Of a DNA stretch of 64,000 nt, positions 9,580 through 21,100 are shown in pieces. Each line of letters begins with the position of its first letter. Within the stretch, counting starts at the first letter, position 1. Origin of the DNA: Hippopus hippopus (Eukaryota > Mollusca > Bivalvia > Cardiida > Cardiidae). A model generated the notes under the pieces. The model saw only the letters and a list, made by a program, of their open reading frames with translations. It made no database searches and had not been told where the DNA came from. The stretch spans positions 32,015,627 to 32,079,626 of the forward strand of contig OX328097.1 of assembly GCA_946811185.2 (NCBI GenBank), in the 5' to 3' direction. Both the position numbers and the translations under genes were made by a program.

Positions 9580-9800
9580 TCTGCAACCGGTTGCCCGCAT
9601 ATGCAAAATACCTGCACAACACCGTTGATTATTTCACGAGGGATATTGCAAGGTAAAGGACGTAACCCATTTAGATTACGTTACGCCTTAAACGTATTCG
9701 GTATATAGCACCATCACACGGGACCTAGGTTTAATTCATCACCTGTAAAACTTTTAGCGATCTTAGGTGGCCATCCTTTGGGATCGAACCCACACCATCA
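9580..9800 (-). mobile_element. tRNA-derived SINE, truncated (same family as 12035-12335)
   Basis: Shares CACACGGGACCTAGGTTTAA, the CACCGGTTGCCC-like GCAACCGGTTGCCC and GGGATCGAACCCACACC (inverted B box) with the copy near 12.2 kb. The tRNA-like head faces the minus strand and is incomplete. Confidence 0.55.
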
Positions 9801-10065
9801 GATGGGCTGGCCTGTCTTTGCAAAATACGGCCTCGAAATCTAAAAATATCTTAAGAGGATACGTAGTCCATTCAGGAAATATAATTAAATTGTTTTCCGG
9901 ATATGATATAGATACGTTTTTCATTCTTATTCCAGGGTGGTTTGCTAGTTATTATCTTATAATAAAACTGACCAGCCCCCTTTAAGGAAAACAGCACAGG
10001 ATTTGAAGGACAATGCTGATTGTTCAGGGTTTGAAGAGTTTTAGTTTGAAATCCTTTGATTTAAT

Positions 10066-11086
10066 CAGGGATCAGATATATAGGCCTATAGGATCTGACA
10101 TGAGTGGGCTTTTGAGATAAGATTTTATTAAACGAGTCAAGGGAAATGTTAAGCGAGCCTTTGGCGAGCTTAATAACATTTTTCCTTGACGAGTTTAATA
10201 AAATTTTATCTCAAACGTCCACGAATGTCAGATTCTTTTTATCACATAACGACATTTCGCAAAATTTAGATTAAAGATGCCCGTCTACAGCCGGTGAGCA
10301 AAAACGCTGTTAAATTTCAAACAATTTAGAATAGTACAGAAAACAGTCCTTTGTGTAAACATAGATAAATTACTGACATATATGGTGTACTTGAAAAAAA
10401 GAAACACAGAGATTTGTATTAGAAACCGAACATTGGTCAGAAGAAAAGTGACTGACGATCGGAGCTGTAAACAATGGCGGTGCGTCACGGAAATTTATCA
10501 TTGGTTTCCGCCTATAGTCGGATACGGTGTAATCTGAAAATTGAGGCTGCAACAGAGAAGCCTCCATTTTCCTTCGTTTACCTCATTAGACACAGGGCGA
10601 AGGTCAAATATAGTCACGTGACAGAATGCATGATCATCATACGAATCTACCCGAGTGTATAACGGACATATCGAAATCTTTGATTCAAACACCGAAAACG
10701 ACGAGTCTGTTTACATGGAAGGCCGCAACTCAGCGAAATGCATTTTCTATCGACCGTAATCTAAGCAACCTTGCAACCGTGAGGCGCAATATTTGGCATG
10801 AAGATATGAGAATGACTATAGTTTGATAAAATAAAGACAAAATGAGTTAAAACTGGCTGAAAATGAGTATCAGGGCCTCTTTAAATGATGTAAAAACATC
10901 CATAAATGCACCCACGGTAATATCCGTAAGACCCATTCACTTCTAATGCAATACGTACAAAATGACGTCAAAAATGACGTCACACAAATGTGATATCAAA
11001 CGTGTATGAGATAAGAAAATTCGTAATGGGTATATTACACTGAAAACAAGGGAGGTTATGTGATAAATGTGTATATATGGTCCCTG
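10066..11086. mobile_element. hAT-like non-autonomous element of about 1 kb
   Basis: Ends CAGGGATCAGATATATA and TATATATGGTCCCTG form short terminal inverted repeats. ATTTAAT flanks both sides (7 bp; an 8-bp GATTTAAT duplication results if the last G is counted outside). A sub-terminal hairpin of about 45-bp arms (10112-10215, GAGATAAGATTTTATTAAAC) lies inside. A block near 10720-10870 recurs at 52030-52210. No transposase is encoded. Confidence 0.6.
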
Positions 11087-11132
11087 ATTTAATTATTTAG
11101 CTGGGAGATAAACGTTCAAGATTGAAACTGTC

Positions 11133-11341
11133 TTAACTCTAAATACTGACCAAACGACAAATATCTGGATTTGTCCAATTTCAAAGCATTTGTAGACTAC
11201 CAATTATTTTGGCCCAAATGATGGAGTTTGTGAGTGAAAGGGCAGAAAACATTGTGGGAAAAGGAGAAAATGCTGCATGGTTACCAGTATTCTCCACAGT
11301 GTTTTCCAAAGAACTTTTGGGGTTATGTGGTAAAGTATTAA
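11133..11341 (+). repeat. Family A MITE
   Basis: TTAACTCTAAATACTGACC at the left, GTGGGAAAAGGAGAAAATGC arm with a shortened partner arm, end GTGGTAAAGTATTAA. Confidence 0.7.
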
Positions 11342-11479
11342 ACTAATTGTACTTCCCTGTCATTTAGTATTGCAGCTCTGCGTTACTTTGACATGTAAAA
11401 ATTTCTTCAGCATAAGGCAAAAAAAAAAATGTTTCGAATGCCGTTGATGAGTAGTCTATCGGACCTGCTTATTTACAAA

Positions 11480-11730
11480 TCGGAACGCCGGATGATAACC
11501 ATTGAGTCCTGCGAGACTCAGTCGTGGAATGTATAACTCGTAACTAGAAGGCCCAGGGTTCGAGCCTCACTGGAAGCACTTTTTTTTCTTTTTCTTTCAT
11601 GGGAATGTCCTTGGGTAAGGTACTTCAAATTCCTAGCCTGGTACTGGTAAAACCCAGGACATACATGAATTTGTGAGCTGTCACCGTAATATGGCTGAAT
11701 AATGTTGAAAGCGGCGTAAAACACTTTTCA
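11480..11730 (+). mobile_element. tRNA-derived SINE
   Basis: GGTTCGAGCCTC (11560-11571) is a B box. The body ends with GGCTGAATAATGTTGAAAGC and GGCGTAAAACAC, the conserved SINE tail seen in several other copies here. The A box is degraded. Confidence 0.6.
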
Positions 11731-12034
11731 GTTAATCAAGGCTGTTACCATTGAGCCACGGAATACATGTATCTATTGGGCAAACATTAATTGTCAGCTC
11801 TGACATGCTATAAAGCATAATTACCTATAACTGCATAGGCCTATAACCATTTGAAGAAGCCAAATTTGAAAGCATTCTTGTTGAACACGTATGATTTATG
11901 AGAAATTGCTCAGAACAAGCAATTTGTCCTTTTGCCTCAGTGTCTTTCAAAAGTGGTCAATTGCGAGACGGAAAAAGTCGGCTGCATATGGTACGCAATG
12001 AACACGTATGTGTTGCGATGTGAAGTTTGATTGA

Positions 12035-12335
12035 TTGAATTTGCGTTTATTTATCGTCGCCACCGGTTGCCCATATGGAAGACACCCCTGAAGGCTGTTA
12101 GTATTGTTACGGGGCATAGTGCAGATACAGAACGAAACCCATCTTAAGTTACGCCTGGTTCTGTTACGTGCTCGTTGTATAGCAGCGTCACACGGGACCT
12201 CGGTTTAACGTCTCATCCAAAAGACTATTAAAAATTTTAGATGGCCAGCCGTGGGAATCGAACCCCCACCCTCAAGTGACCCGAAACATCACGTTCACAA
12301 GTCCCACGCTCTACCAATTTAGCTATCCGTGCTGG
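12035..12335 (-). mobile_element. tRNA-derived SINE
   Basis: On the minus strand the head reads AGCTAAATTGGTAGAGCGTG (A-box region) and GGGGGTTCGATTCCCACGG (B box), followed by a body with CGTGTGACGCTGCT and a tail at about 12035. The closest relative is at 9580-9800. Confidence 0.7.
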
Positions 12336-12588
12336 TCAATGTTAAATGTCCAGTTCAGTGGTCCTTCAGTAAGTCTGACGTGCCAGGTAACTGCCATAAC
12401 AAAGCAAATAAACTGGATACCATTATACTGTAACTATTAACCTAAGGACTTTATTTCACATTTATAGTGCCAGTGCTGAGGGGGCCTGTTTAGTTTTTAT
12501 GCCGTAAATCGATGTTTCTTGTAAATTATCGATAAATAAAACAAGATATATCTATCTTGGTAGGACAAATTCAAAGTCATCTGTTGTT

Positions 12589-12812
12589 GACTCTTCACTA
12601 AACGACACAATTTCCGACTCGACCTTGTCGAAAGCATTTGCAGACGACTAATTAAATGTAGCTCAAACGATGATTTCTCACTGCGCTAAGGTAGAAAACA
12701 TTGTGAGAAAAGGAGTAAATGCTGGTTACTAGCATTTTCTCCTTTTCCTACAATTTTTCCAAATGCCTTTTATTTCAGGGTGGTTAAAACTCGCCGCTGT
12801 GTAAAGAGTTAA
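12589..12812 (+). repeat. Family A MITE
   Basis: GACTCTTCACTAAACGACAC at the left, hairpin AGAAAAGGAGTAAATGCTGG, right end GTGTAAAGAGTTAA. Confidence 0.72.
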
Positions 12813-13264
12813 AATTAATTAATTTAGGAACTGATGTGCTTTTTGAATAATTATCTAATGTTGGGCTACCCAACATTTACCACGTAAAAGATTTCTATTT
12901 CTGATCTTCACCTATGCCATGTATAAGCACAAGTCCCTGTTTTCGTCTGTTGCACAGAAAAGGGTTTTATTCGCCGAATTCCGTAGTAGCTCCTACTATT
13001 CGAGAACAAAGCGCAAATATTGAATTTCATTCATAAACTTCTACTTATCACACAAAATCTTGCTGTCATAGAAGGGCGTGTTCATTGGCTTAAGCAATAT
13101 CACATGAAATCTTACGTGTAATTGATCGTGACACGAAGAAATATGACAGCTATGCCAATAATTTGGGAAGGGCTCTAGAATCGTTGCCAAAAAGGAATAT
13201 TTACGTAACTGAAAAAAAAATGTTGAGTTGTCTTTACAGCGGAATCTTCTTGTATTGTGGAATT

Positions 13265-13481
13265 TAAAGATAGGACACCCTAATGGGATTCGGGTAACAT
13301 CGCCTTTCATCGCCGAAAAAACGTACTGATTCGGCTAGACACGGGTAATCCGTAATCGATCGGCCGATAGACGCTGCTTCCCCGCATCGATTCCGGATTA
13401 CCCGAGTCTTAGCCGAATCCGTACGATTTTGGCGATGAAAGGCGATGTTACATAAATCCCATTAGGGTGCCCTATCCTTAA
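13265..13481. repeat. Family E palindromic MITE, copy 1
   Basis: AAGATAGGACACCCTAATGG and its complement CCATTAGGGTGCCCTATCCTT style end form the arms. Inner arms AACATCGCCTTTCATCGCC and GGCGATGAAAGGCGATGTTA follow, then GATTCGGCTA. The loop holds CGATCGGCCGATAGACGC then CCCGCATCGATTCCGG. Confidence 0.75.
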
Positions 13482-13506
13482 ATGTAAGTCGTCGTGAAAA
13501 TAGATA

Positions 13507-13769
13507 TGAGCCATGCTGTGTGAAAGGGGGGCTTAATGCATTTGCGAAAAGTATCGACCCAGGTCAGCCTGCGCAGTCCGCGCAGGCTGACCTTGGCCGA
13601 AACTTTTCGATATTGTTTAATTTTCTGTATGTCCAAAGACCAGTCTACCTGATGATTGAGTCAGTTGTTAGAAAAAAGTGGCTATTATGGGTCAATAAGT
13701 ATGTGATGGCCTGCTTGGTATAATGATTTACGGAGATAGATTAAGCCCCCTTTTGCCAGAGCGCGGCTC
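13507..13769 (+). repeat. Family B palindromic element
   Basis: TGAGCCATGCTGTGTGAAAG at the left, CCCCCTTTTGCCAGAGCGCG at the right. The inner hairpin GTCAGCCTGCGCAGTCCGCG CAGGCTGAC is nearly perfect. About 263 bp. Confidence 0.8.
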
Positions 13770-14102
13770 TTATTCTTCTACCACACCTTCCAAGTTTTTT
13801 TGCGTGTTTTGGCATTTAACGCCGTTTTTCACCGATTTTGTATTCTCACGGCTAAAACTACCCATGTCTTCCAAATACATGTATTATTTTAACAACCACT
13901 AACACAACTCAAGTTTTGAAACCTCTGACGAAGTTTTGGCCCAGCCGGAAGTCGTAATGTGCATAGAACCGCTCAGCTATGTGGCTAGGCAAGTCAGGTT
14001 GTGTTTGTATCAAACTGCCTATGTCGATTACAGTCCTTCGTGCGTAATAAAGAGATGCCTAAATTCGTCAACCCACTTTCCCTGAAGTCAAGACAGTGTA
14101 TG

Positions 14103-14186
14103 TGAGTCTTACCTTGTAAAAAGGGGGGTTTAATGTACATGTATCTTTAAACTGGAAAAGTATCCACTCAGGTCAGCTTGGGTTAT
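14103..14186 (+). repeat. Family B fragment truncated by family E copy 2
   Basis: Left-end sequence AAAAGGGGGGTTTAATG and CCACTCAGGTCAGCTTGGG stop exactly where the second family E element begins. This suggests that E inserted into or replaced the remainder. Confidence 0.5.
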
Positions 14187-14390
14187 TAAGGATAGGACAT
14201 CCTAATGGGATTCGTGTAACATCGCCTTTCATTGCCAAAATCGTATGGATTCGGCTAAGAGTCAGGTAATCCGTAATCGATGCGGGGAACCAGCGTCTAT
14301 CGGCCGATCGATTACGGATTACCTGAGTCTTTTTTTTTTTGGCGATGAAAAGCGATGTTACACGAATCCCATTATGGTGCCCAATCCTTA
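14187..14390. repeat. Family E palindromic MITE, copy 2 (loop inverted relative to copy 1)
   Basis: Same arms as 13265-13481, but the central order is CGATGCGGGGAACCAGCGTC then TATCGGCCGATCGATT, the inverse of copy 1. One inner arm is replaced by a T run near 14330. Confidence 0.75.
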
Positions 14391-14468
14391 ATATCGAATT
14401 GAAAATTTAATTTTAGTTATTTCGCAGGATAATGATTAAAGTTCCGCCCTTTTCAGAGCGTCGCTCAT

Positions 14469-14730
14469 TCAAAAAGCTCTGTAAAAAGGGGGCTTCATGC
14501 ATCTGCGAAAAGTATCGACCCAGGTCAGCCTGCACAGTCCGCGCAGGCTGACCCGGGCCGAAACTTTTCGCTATTGGTCAATTTTCTGTATGTCCATGGA
14601 CCAGTCTACCTCATGATTAATTCGGTTGTTAAAAAAAATGGCTGTTATGGATCCATGATTATGTGATGGTTTGCTTGGTATGATGGATTGCGGAGATGCA
14701 TCAAGCCCCCTTTTTCCAGAGCACGGCTCA
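14469..14730 (+). repeat. Family B palindromic element
   Basis: GCTCTGTAAAAAGGGGGCTT at the left, CCCCCTTTTTCCAGAGCACG at the right, hairpin CAGCCTGCACAGTCCGCGCA. Confidence 0.78.
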
Positions 14731-14750
14731 GTTATGTAGATCTAAAATGT

Positions 14751-14985
14751 CTAAATTTCTACCATACGACATAAGTGTAAACTTATCCAAACTGAAAGCA
14801 ACTGAAGGCGACAAATCAATTGTGGCTCAAATGATGATTTCAATGCATTTGATGTGGAATAGAAACATTGTGAGAAAAAGGATAAAATGCTGATTTCTAA
14901 ATGCTGAATACCAGCATTTTCTCCTGTTTTCCACAATGTTTTCAAAAGCCTACTCTTTCAGAGTCGGGATTGTGTAGTCAACGTT
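14751..14985 (+). repeat. Family A MITE, degraded ends
   Basis: CTTATCCAAACTGAAAGCAA, GTGGCTCAAATGATG, a partly duplicated hairpin loop (AAATGCTGATTTCTAAATGC), end GATTGTGTAGTCAACG. Confidence 0.65.
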
Positions 14986-14989
14986 TGAA

Positions 14990-15925
14990 TCTTAATAAAT
15001 GGCTTAATAAATGCAGTTGACAGCTTTGGAAACAGTTTTGAGAAAAGGTGCAATTGCTGAATCTGGATCTAGATTCTGAATCTACGTAGATCTATCTAAA
15101 TGATCCTTCCCACACCGTGGAAATAATAGCCTTCATTTCCTTCAAATGTTTGTCTTTTGTATAAATTTTTGTGCGTAGATCAAAGAATAGCTTCTAATAC
15201 AGTGGGTTAAACCCGGGCAATCAAACAAGAATGCCACGGGTCATCGATTGCTGCTTTCAATGCCAAAAAGCAAGGTCACATTTTTTTTTATAAAACATAT
15301 TAATAGAGAATGAGTATGGGTTTTTCCAACTATACTATTTATAGAAAAGAGTGGTAGGGAGATTTTAAGTTCAGAATACTCCATGGAATATTATGTAACA
15401 TGACGGATCACAGGGAATAAAAACAGAAGGTAAGAAATTATTTGTAGATTATACACATGTAGATCTAGATCTATATAGAATCTATTAGTATAATTTAATT
15501 GTGCATGCAATATTTAGTGATGATAAATTGTTGTCTGGCTATGATAATTGACTCTCAATTAATTTAAATGCATACACTATGTACCCGTAAAATCGATAAC
15601 ATTATAAACTATGAACTGTGAAGTAGAATAGCAAATCAAATATTCAGCAAATAATTTAACGACGAAACAAATGGATGTTGATAGTACGAATTCATATATC
15701 AGTTGAAAATTACATTCCGATCCACTGCGCCTCTGTCGACCGTATACACATACATGGAATATGCGGGCGTGAACTGCTACTTACACAGTAGATTTTACAT
15801 ACGCAAAACCGACTAGCGAGTGGATATATTTGTGTATTTAAAAACGAAACAAGAAAAGCATTCGAGTGGGTGGTAAAGTGGTCAAAGCGTCAATTTTCTT
15901 TATGGAAGATATCATACGTAAAAAT
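14990..15925. other. Unannotated intergenic stretch
   Basis: AT-rich, no supportable exon, no match to the repeat families named here. Several TAGATCTAGATC-type short palindromes occur near 15065-15480. Confidence 0.4.
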
Positions 15926-15929
15926 ACTT

Positions 15930-16190
15930 CAGCCATGCTCTGTGAAAAGGGGGCTTAATGCATCCGCGAAAAGTATCGACTAGGTCAGCCTGCGCAGTCC
16001 GCGCAGGCTGACCTGGGCCGAAACTTTTCGCTATTGGTCAATTTTCTGTATTTCGAAGGACCAGCCTACCTTATGATTTAGTCGGTTGTTAAAAAAAGAG
16101 GTAATTGTGGATCCATATTTATCAGATGGCCGGATAGATATAAAGCATCACCGAGATACATTAAGCCTGTTTTTGTCAGAGCATGACTCA
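15930..16190 (+). repeat. Family B palindromic element
   Basis: CAGCCATGCTCTGTGAAAAG at the left, GTCAGAGCATGACTCA at the right, nearly perfect inner hairpin around the CGCAGTCCGCGCAGG centre. Confidence 0.8.
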
Positions 16191-16705
16191 CTTCTTGGTT
16201 TTCGGTTTAGGTTTTGCAGTGGACCTAGCATGACTCTAGTTTCTTGTATGCTCCTACTTGATTGAGTCATTCATCACTTGAATCTTTACCAGACACAAAC
16301 TTTTAGACTCCATATTGAAAACAGAGCTCCAGTCAGAGGGAGTGATTTTGATTTCAAAATTGAAAATACTAATTATTCTCCGCTAAACCCTTTGCTGTGG
16401 GTACTCATTAGAATCGTATCATCGAGACAATTCTAATGACTACCCACAATATAGCGTTTCGAAGAGAAATAATGGATTTAGTATACCATCACTCCCTCTT
16501 ATCTCGAGCTCTGTGAAAGCATTTCAAGACGACAAATAAAACTTGACTCCAGATCTATTTCAGTTACTGTCTTCGTAGCTAGTGCACCAATACATGTATT
16601 TCTCTTATTTCTACAAAGACCATACTCAAAACCAATTCTGTATTTAACCAGTTTAAATATTTCAATACCCAGCCATTTGTTTGGCTGAGACAGATTGTCA
16701 TAAAT

Positions 16706-16922
16706 CCGTTTAAATCCTTGGGCTGCTGATCGCAACTCACTGACCCTTGGCGGACAGTGTAGATCAAGATCAGACTGCAAAATGTGCAGTCTGATCTTTG
16801 ATCTACACTGTCCGAGAAGGAGATATTTCTCCCCAAAAATTAACTTTGAAATAGCAACCCTTGGGTTTCTACTACTATCCACTTGAAGGTATCATTTAAC
16901 TTACACAGTAGGATAAGGGTTA
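16706..16922 (+). repeat. Family D TTAA-flanked MITE
   Basis: TTAAATCCTTGGGCTGCTGA at the left and GTAGGATAAGGGTTAA at the right. Central hairpin GTGTAGATCAAGATCAGACT and its complement. Ends resemble CCCTT/AAGGG piggyBac-like termini. Confidence 0.7.
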
Positions 16923-16961
16923 AATCCTTGAATAGAAAGCTGATTTGATGTATAAATCAAC

Positions 16962-16996
16962 AACAACAACAACTAGTACTACTACTACTACTAAAA
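16962..16996. repeat. Trinucleotide microsatellite
   Basis: CAACAACAACAACTAGTACT followed by (ACT)n. Confidence 0.8.
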
Positions 16997-17149
16997 AAGG
17001 GGGATGGAGGGTTCAAAGTGTCCTTCTGCTGATGATTTTGATGATGATGATAATTGTTATTATTGTTTAGGATTTTTTATATGAATATAAAGGCCAGACG
17101 GTAGACAAGTGTAAACAATGCGGTGTTAAAATGTATTTAGATCTAAATT

Positions 17150-17270
17150 TAAATCATACCATTTAAAAGAATGTAAACTACTGTGAAGACAACCGTCTGT
17201 TATTGTACGATCCGTTCAAGCGTTAGTCGCTGGAAGAAAAATGAATTTCAAAACTTGGTAAAAACTCAAT
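17150..17270. repeat. Dispersed repeat shared with 36525-36645
   Basis: TTTAAAAGAATGTAAACTAC, GTTATTGTACGATCCGTTCA and AGTCGCTGGAAGAAAAATGA correspond to similar words in the same order near 36.6 kb. Nature unknown. Confidence 0.45.
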
Positions 17271-17421
17271 AAAATACATGTAGAAACTGTGTGGCGACTT
17301 AGCAACTTTTAACCTAGTTTTGATATTTATTTTAGCTCTAGAATTACTCTGTATATACACTTCCTGATACGGTCAGATTTTTCAATCGGAAAAAGAACCA
17401 TTAAATCACGTAAATCATGGT

Positions 17422-17636
17422 TTAACTGTTTCACTACTGAATTAATAAATTGCATTTTCTCAAAGGCTAAAAATATATTTCCTCTGCAAGATCAAGAGAC
17501 AGTTCGGCCATAATCTGAAATGTCGCAGTGGACAGTGCAGATCAGAGATCAAACTGCACGTTCTTTGCGGTCTGATCTTGATCTTCACTGTTAACAAAAG
17601 CTTCTGGTGTCGTCTATGGTATGGGAAGAGTTAACT
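17422..17636 (+). repeat. Family D2 MITE
   Basis: TTAACTGTTTCACTACTGAA at the left, TATGGGAAGAGTTAA at the right, central hairpin CAGATCAGAGATCAAACTGC. Sister copies are at 41083 and 49902. Confidence 0.7.
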
Positions 17637-17837
17637 ATAGACTTGAAAATGCAAGATGAAATCATTCAGCAGTCAAGGGATTAATCAATGTTAAACATGT
17701 GAGACATAATCCCATTCGTTACAACTCGGCTAATTTCGATTGTTCATATCACTTGATCATCGTAATAGCCGAGGATTGCCGAATGGCCTGACCATTAATA
17801 ATTTTCTGCCGGTTTCATTCAATTGTATTGATCCCGT

Positions 17838-18052
17838 GTTGCTCTGAAACCTTTTTCATGATCACGATGAAGAAAGCCTTTGAAAACCTTGTGCGAAAAG
17901 GAGAAAATACTGGTGACCAGCATTTTCTCCTTTTCTCACTATGTTTCCTATCCTATCAAGGAGAAAGCCTATCCTTTCACCATTTAATTTGTCGTCTGCA
18001 GATACTTTCAGTATGGATGGGTCTCAAATTTTGTTGTCTGGTGAAGTGTTAT
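17838..18052 (-). repeat. Family A MITE
   Basis: GAAAGCCTTTGAAAACCTTG, hairpin GAGAAAATACTGGTGACCAG, CATTTAATTTGTCGTCTGCA, end TTGTTGTCTGGTGAAGTG. Confidence 0.68.
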
Positions 18053-18204
18053 TCGAAAGAAAGGTATACATGTACCTTGGTCATACATCCTTAATTGCCA
18101 CATAGGATGTATCGATCTGTCTGTGTCTGGAAATACCCATAATCATTGATAATTTTCTTTCTGTTTCATTCATGTATATTGATCCTACTTTACCCTGAAG
18201 ATTT

Positions 18205-18730
18205 TTAACCCTTTACCAAACGATCAAATGTTTTATGGCCTTGAGGGAAACGCGCCATTTGAAAACATTGTGAGAATGGAAAAAATACTGGATATAAGTA
18301 TTTGTTATCCTTTCCCACAATGTTTTCTTCCCTTTCTAAAGCATCCCGTTTTTGAAAAATATCCAGTAACCTTATCATCATTTTACGACCACGAGGAAAA
18401 AGACCTCTTAAACATTGTGGCAATAGGAGAAGATAATTATTAGTTGTTAGTATTTGTTATCTTTTCTCACAATTGTTTTCTTCTCTTTCTAAAGCACATC
18501 CCCTTTTTCAGAAACATTAAATTTACCATCAGTTTCCGAATCAAGAAAAAAAAATGCCTTAATTTGAAGACATAGTGTGAAAAGGAGAAAATTAAAGTAA
18601 CCAGTGTTTTGTTCTTTTCCTACCGTGACTTCTATGCTTTTTCATGCGAATTCAAATTTCTTAGAAACATTAAATTTAACATGTGAAAATGCTTGCAATA
18701 TGGTCCTGTCAAATATTGAACATCACGGTT
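18205..18730 (-). repeat. Cluster of three decayed family A copies
   Basis: TTAACCCTTTACCAAACGAT starts the first copy (to about 18345). A second (about 18365-18530) and third (about 18545-18730) repeat the order GAAGACATAGTGTG-type arm, decayed hairpin, CTTTCTAAAGCA or GAAACATTAAATTTA segment. Tandem decay of one family. Confidence 0.55.
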
Positions 18731-18981
18731 GTTTGTTACTGAGCTAAAACCAGTGTTGCCGTACTGAGCTAAAACCAGTGCTGCCGTTTACGGTTTTAAA
18801 ACGAAGACAAATCCCTTGAGTTTCTTCATCCTTTACACCATAATATATATTGGTAATTTATCTTCGTGTACACAGCTGACTAAATTCTGAACCATTCTAC
18901 ACAATGTCAAGTCTTAACAGCGCTTTTTTCTTTGGCTGTAATGATATATCTTTAAAATCTGCGTGTTGACGTGTAATGACA

Positions 18982-19896
18982 CATAGGGGTTCGTAGTTTG
19001 ATTCCTGGCACCCATAGACTATATATTATAAACAAGGGATTTAACTGTATGCAGTCCGTTACTCGCCCCCGGTTACAAAAAACAACGTATCTTTTCTACC
19101 CCATCAGTTATTCTCCTATTTTTTTCTACTGCTGAGAGCTAAAACATTTTTCTACCAGAAAAACACAACTGTTTGTCAGTGGCTAATGCAGTCTGGCTGA
19201 TACATTCGCTCGAACTTGTCAACTCGCTCAAAAATCTGCGCCATTGACACGGGTTTGTACATCCGTTTTCAAGATATAAAATGCACTTTAGATCCAATGA
19301 AACGCAGCATTAGCGGCACCCACCCTTTAAACATGATTAAAAATACTACTGACCTATAGTCTTTATCTTCAATAACGACGAAACGCCTCAGAATTCGTTG
19401 AATTTGTGATCCACGTTCTTATTTCAAACAGCTGCAGCCATCTTCTGTCATGTGACATTGTTTGGAACGAGAAATTTCATCGGTTGATATGTATTAACAG
19501 TCGTGAATTCAACCAATGAAATTTTGTACAGCTGCTTACACCTTTTTGTCACGTGACAGTACGGTGACACTGTTTGGAACGAGAAATTTCATTGGTTTAT
19601 ATGCGCGAACGTCAGTGTCGAATGTACGAACCTGTGTCAATGGCGAAGATTTTTGAGCGAGTTGACAAGTTCGAGCGAATGTATCAGCCAGACTGCATTA
19701 GCCACTGATAAACAGTTGTGTTTTTCTGGTAGAAAACTGTTTTAGCTCTCAGCTGTAGAAAAAAATTAGGAGAAAAACTGATGGGGTAGAAAAGATACGT
19801 TGTTTTTTTGTAACCGGGGGCGAGTAACGGGCTGCATACAGTTAAATCCCTTGTTTTAGTCTATGGGTGACAGGAGTCAAACTACGGACCCCTATG
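18982..19896. mobile_element. hAT-like foldback element of 915 bp with 8-bp target duplication
   Basis: Starts CATAGGGGTTCGTAGTTTGA and ends with its near-perfect complement ending CCCCTATG. The arms stay paired for about 275 bp each (to about 19260 and from about 19622). TAATGACA flanks both sides (18974-18981 and 19897-19904). The loop of about 360 bp contains two copies of GGAACGAGAAATTTCATCGG-type sequence. No transposase. The 8-bp duplication and the CA-GGGG type ends fit hAT. Confidence 0.75.
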
Positions 19897-20174
19897 TAAT
19901 GACACTGAACGCGTCATAAAAAGGTTCCTGCCTGAGGAAGCATTATAGTTATCTCTATCATCGTGAAAGGAGGAGAGTATCGCTTCGGATCAACTTGCGC
20001 TCTGTTCCAGTACTCTTGGAGCCTTGGAAGACCTGAGTAAGGTGAACTGTAGCCGTATCGTAACTGAGAAAGGACTGAAAACACAACAAATACTTTTGTT
20101 TAAAACTAATAACGTAAAAGTTATTCCTGTGACTTTTATGAGCATGAACTCATATAATCTTTACAAGAGCGAGG

Positions 20175-20372
20175 AGACAAAATCATAGACTTGTCCAAAT
20201 TGAGAGCATCTCCAGACGATAAATTGATTGTGGCTCATGTAATTGGATTTGTTTTTGAAAAGTTAGAAAACCTTGTAATAGACGAACAAAAAGCATTTTA
20301 TTCTTTTCCCACAATGTTTCAAACAGTTACTATTTTAGAGTCATTGAAATCCATGTTCGTGTGATAAAGGGT
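20175..20372 (+). repeat. Family A MITE, diverged
   Basis: TAGACTTGTCCAAATTGAGA, GACGATAAATTGATTGTGGC, reduced hairpin, end GTGTGATAAAGGGT. Confidence 0.65.
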
Positions 20373-20767
20373 CGATAGAATGGGATTGGTTAGGACTTGA
20401 GTGAACATGAACATTATTCGGCTTTTTATCGGCGGTTAATGTGGTATTTTTTCCTGATAAAATTGGAAGTTTTGTTTGAAAATATTCGGCTTTCTTATTG
20501 GAAATTCAGAAATAACTTTACAAAGGTACATTACGTGTTTGGTGTTAAAGCTGAAACATTGGTAAATCGTTAGTCTAGTCATATCTAAAAATAATAACTG
20601 CATTTAGACTACTACATGTTACATCAATTACTGAAACTGTATACCGCTTAATCGACTATTCAGGAAATTTTCCTTTTTGACAGAGTAGCTTATTTTGATG
20701 AAACACGTACAGTATAAAGCAGTCATCGAGGTCCGTACTCATTAATCAATCGAAACTGTATTTTCAG

Positions 20768-20888
20768 TCTAATTTTTAAGAATGTCTAAACTTGAATATA
20801 ACTCAATTTCTGATTGGCTGAACTGAATGATGTAGCCAATCAGAAATTGTGTTCTTTTTTTAATTTAGAGTTAGACTAAGCGTGAATA
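20768..20888. repeat. Short palindromic MITE, family P
   Basis: ACTCAATTTCTGATTGGCTG pairs with CAGCCAATCAGAAATTGTGT style sequence across the AACTGAATGATGT loop. TCTAA / TTAGA at the outer ends. Confidence 0.65.
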
Positions 20889-20892
20889 CGAT

Positions 20893-21100
20893 TAACCCTT
20901 AGGCTGCTAAGCGCGACTCACTGGCCTTTTGCGGACAGTACAGATCAAGATCAGACTGCACAGAACGTGCAGTCTGATCTTGGATCTACACTGTCCGATA
21001 AGGACATATTTTTTCTTCATAAAATAAAGTGAAATATCAGCAATCGGATTTTTACTCTCGGCTTGAAAGTTTCCGTTAATTCATTCAGCAGGATGATGGC
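20893..21100 (+). repeat. Family D TTAA-flanked MITE
   Basis: TTAACCCTTAGGCTGCTAAG at the left. Hairpin ACAGATCAAGATCAGACTGC and complement. The right end ATTCAGCAGGATGATGG is mutated. Confidence 0.7.

Noticed and set aside
20940..21000. microRNA precursor or transcription terminator from the AGATCAAGATCAGACTGCAC hairpin
   Set aside because: The hairpin is the centre of dispersed family D and has no unique precursor context. Small-RNA data would be needed to revive the idea.
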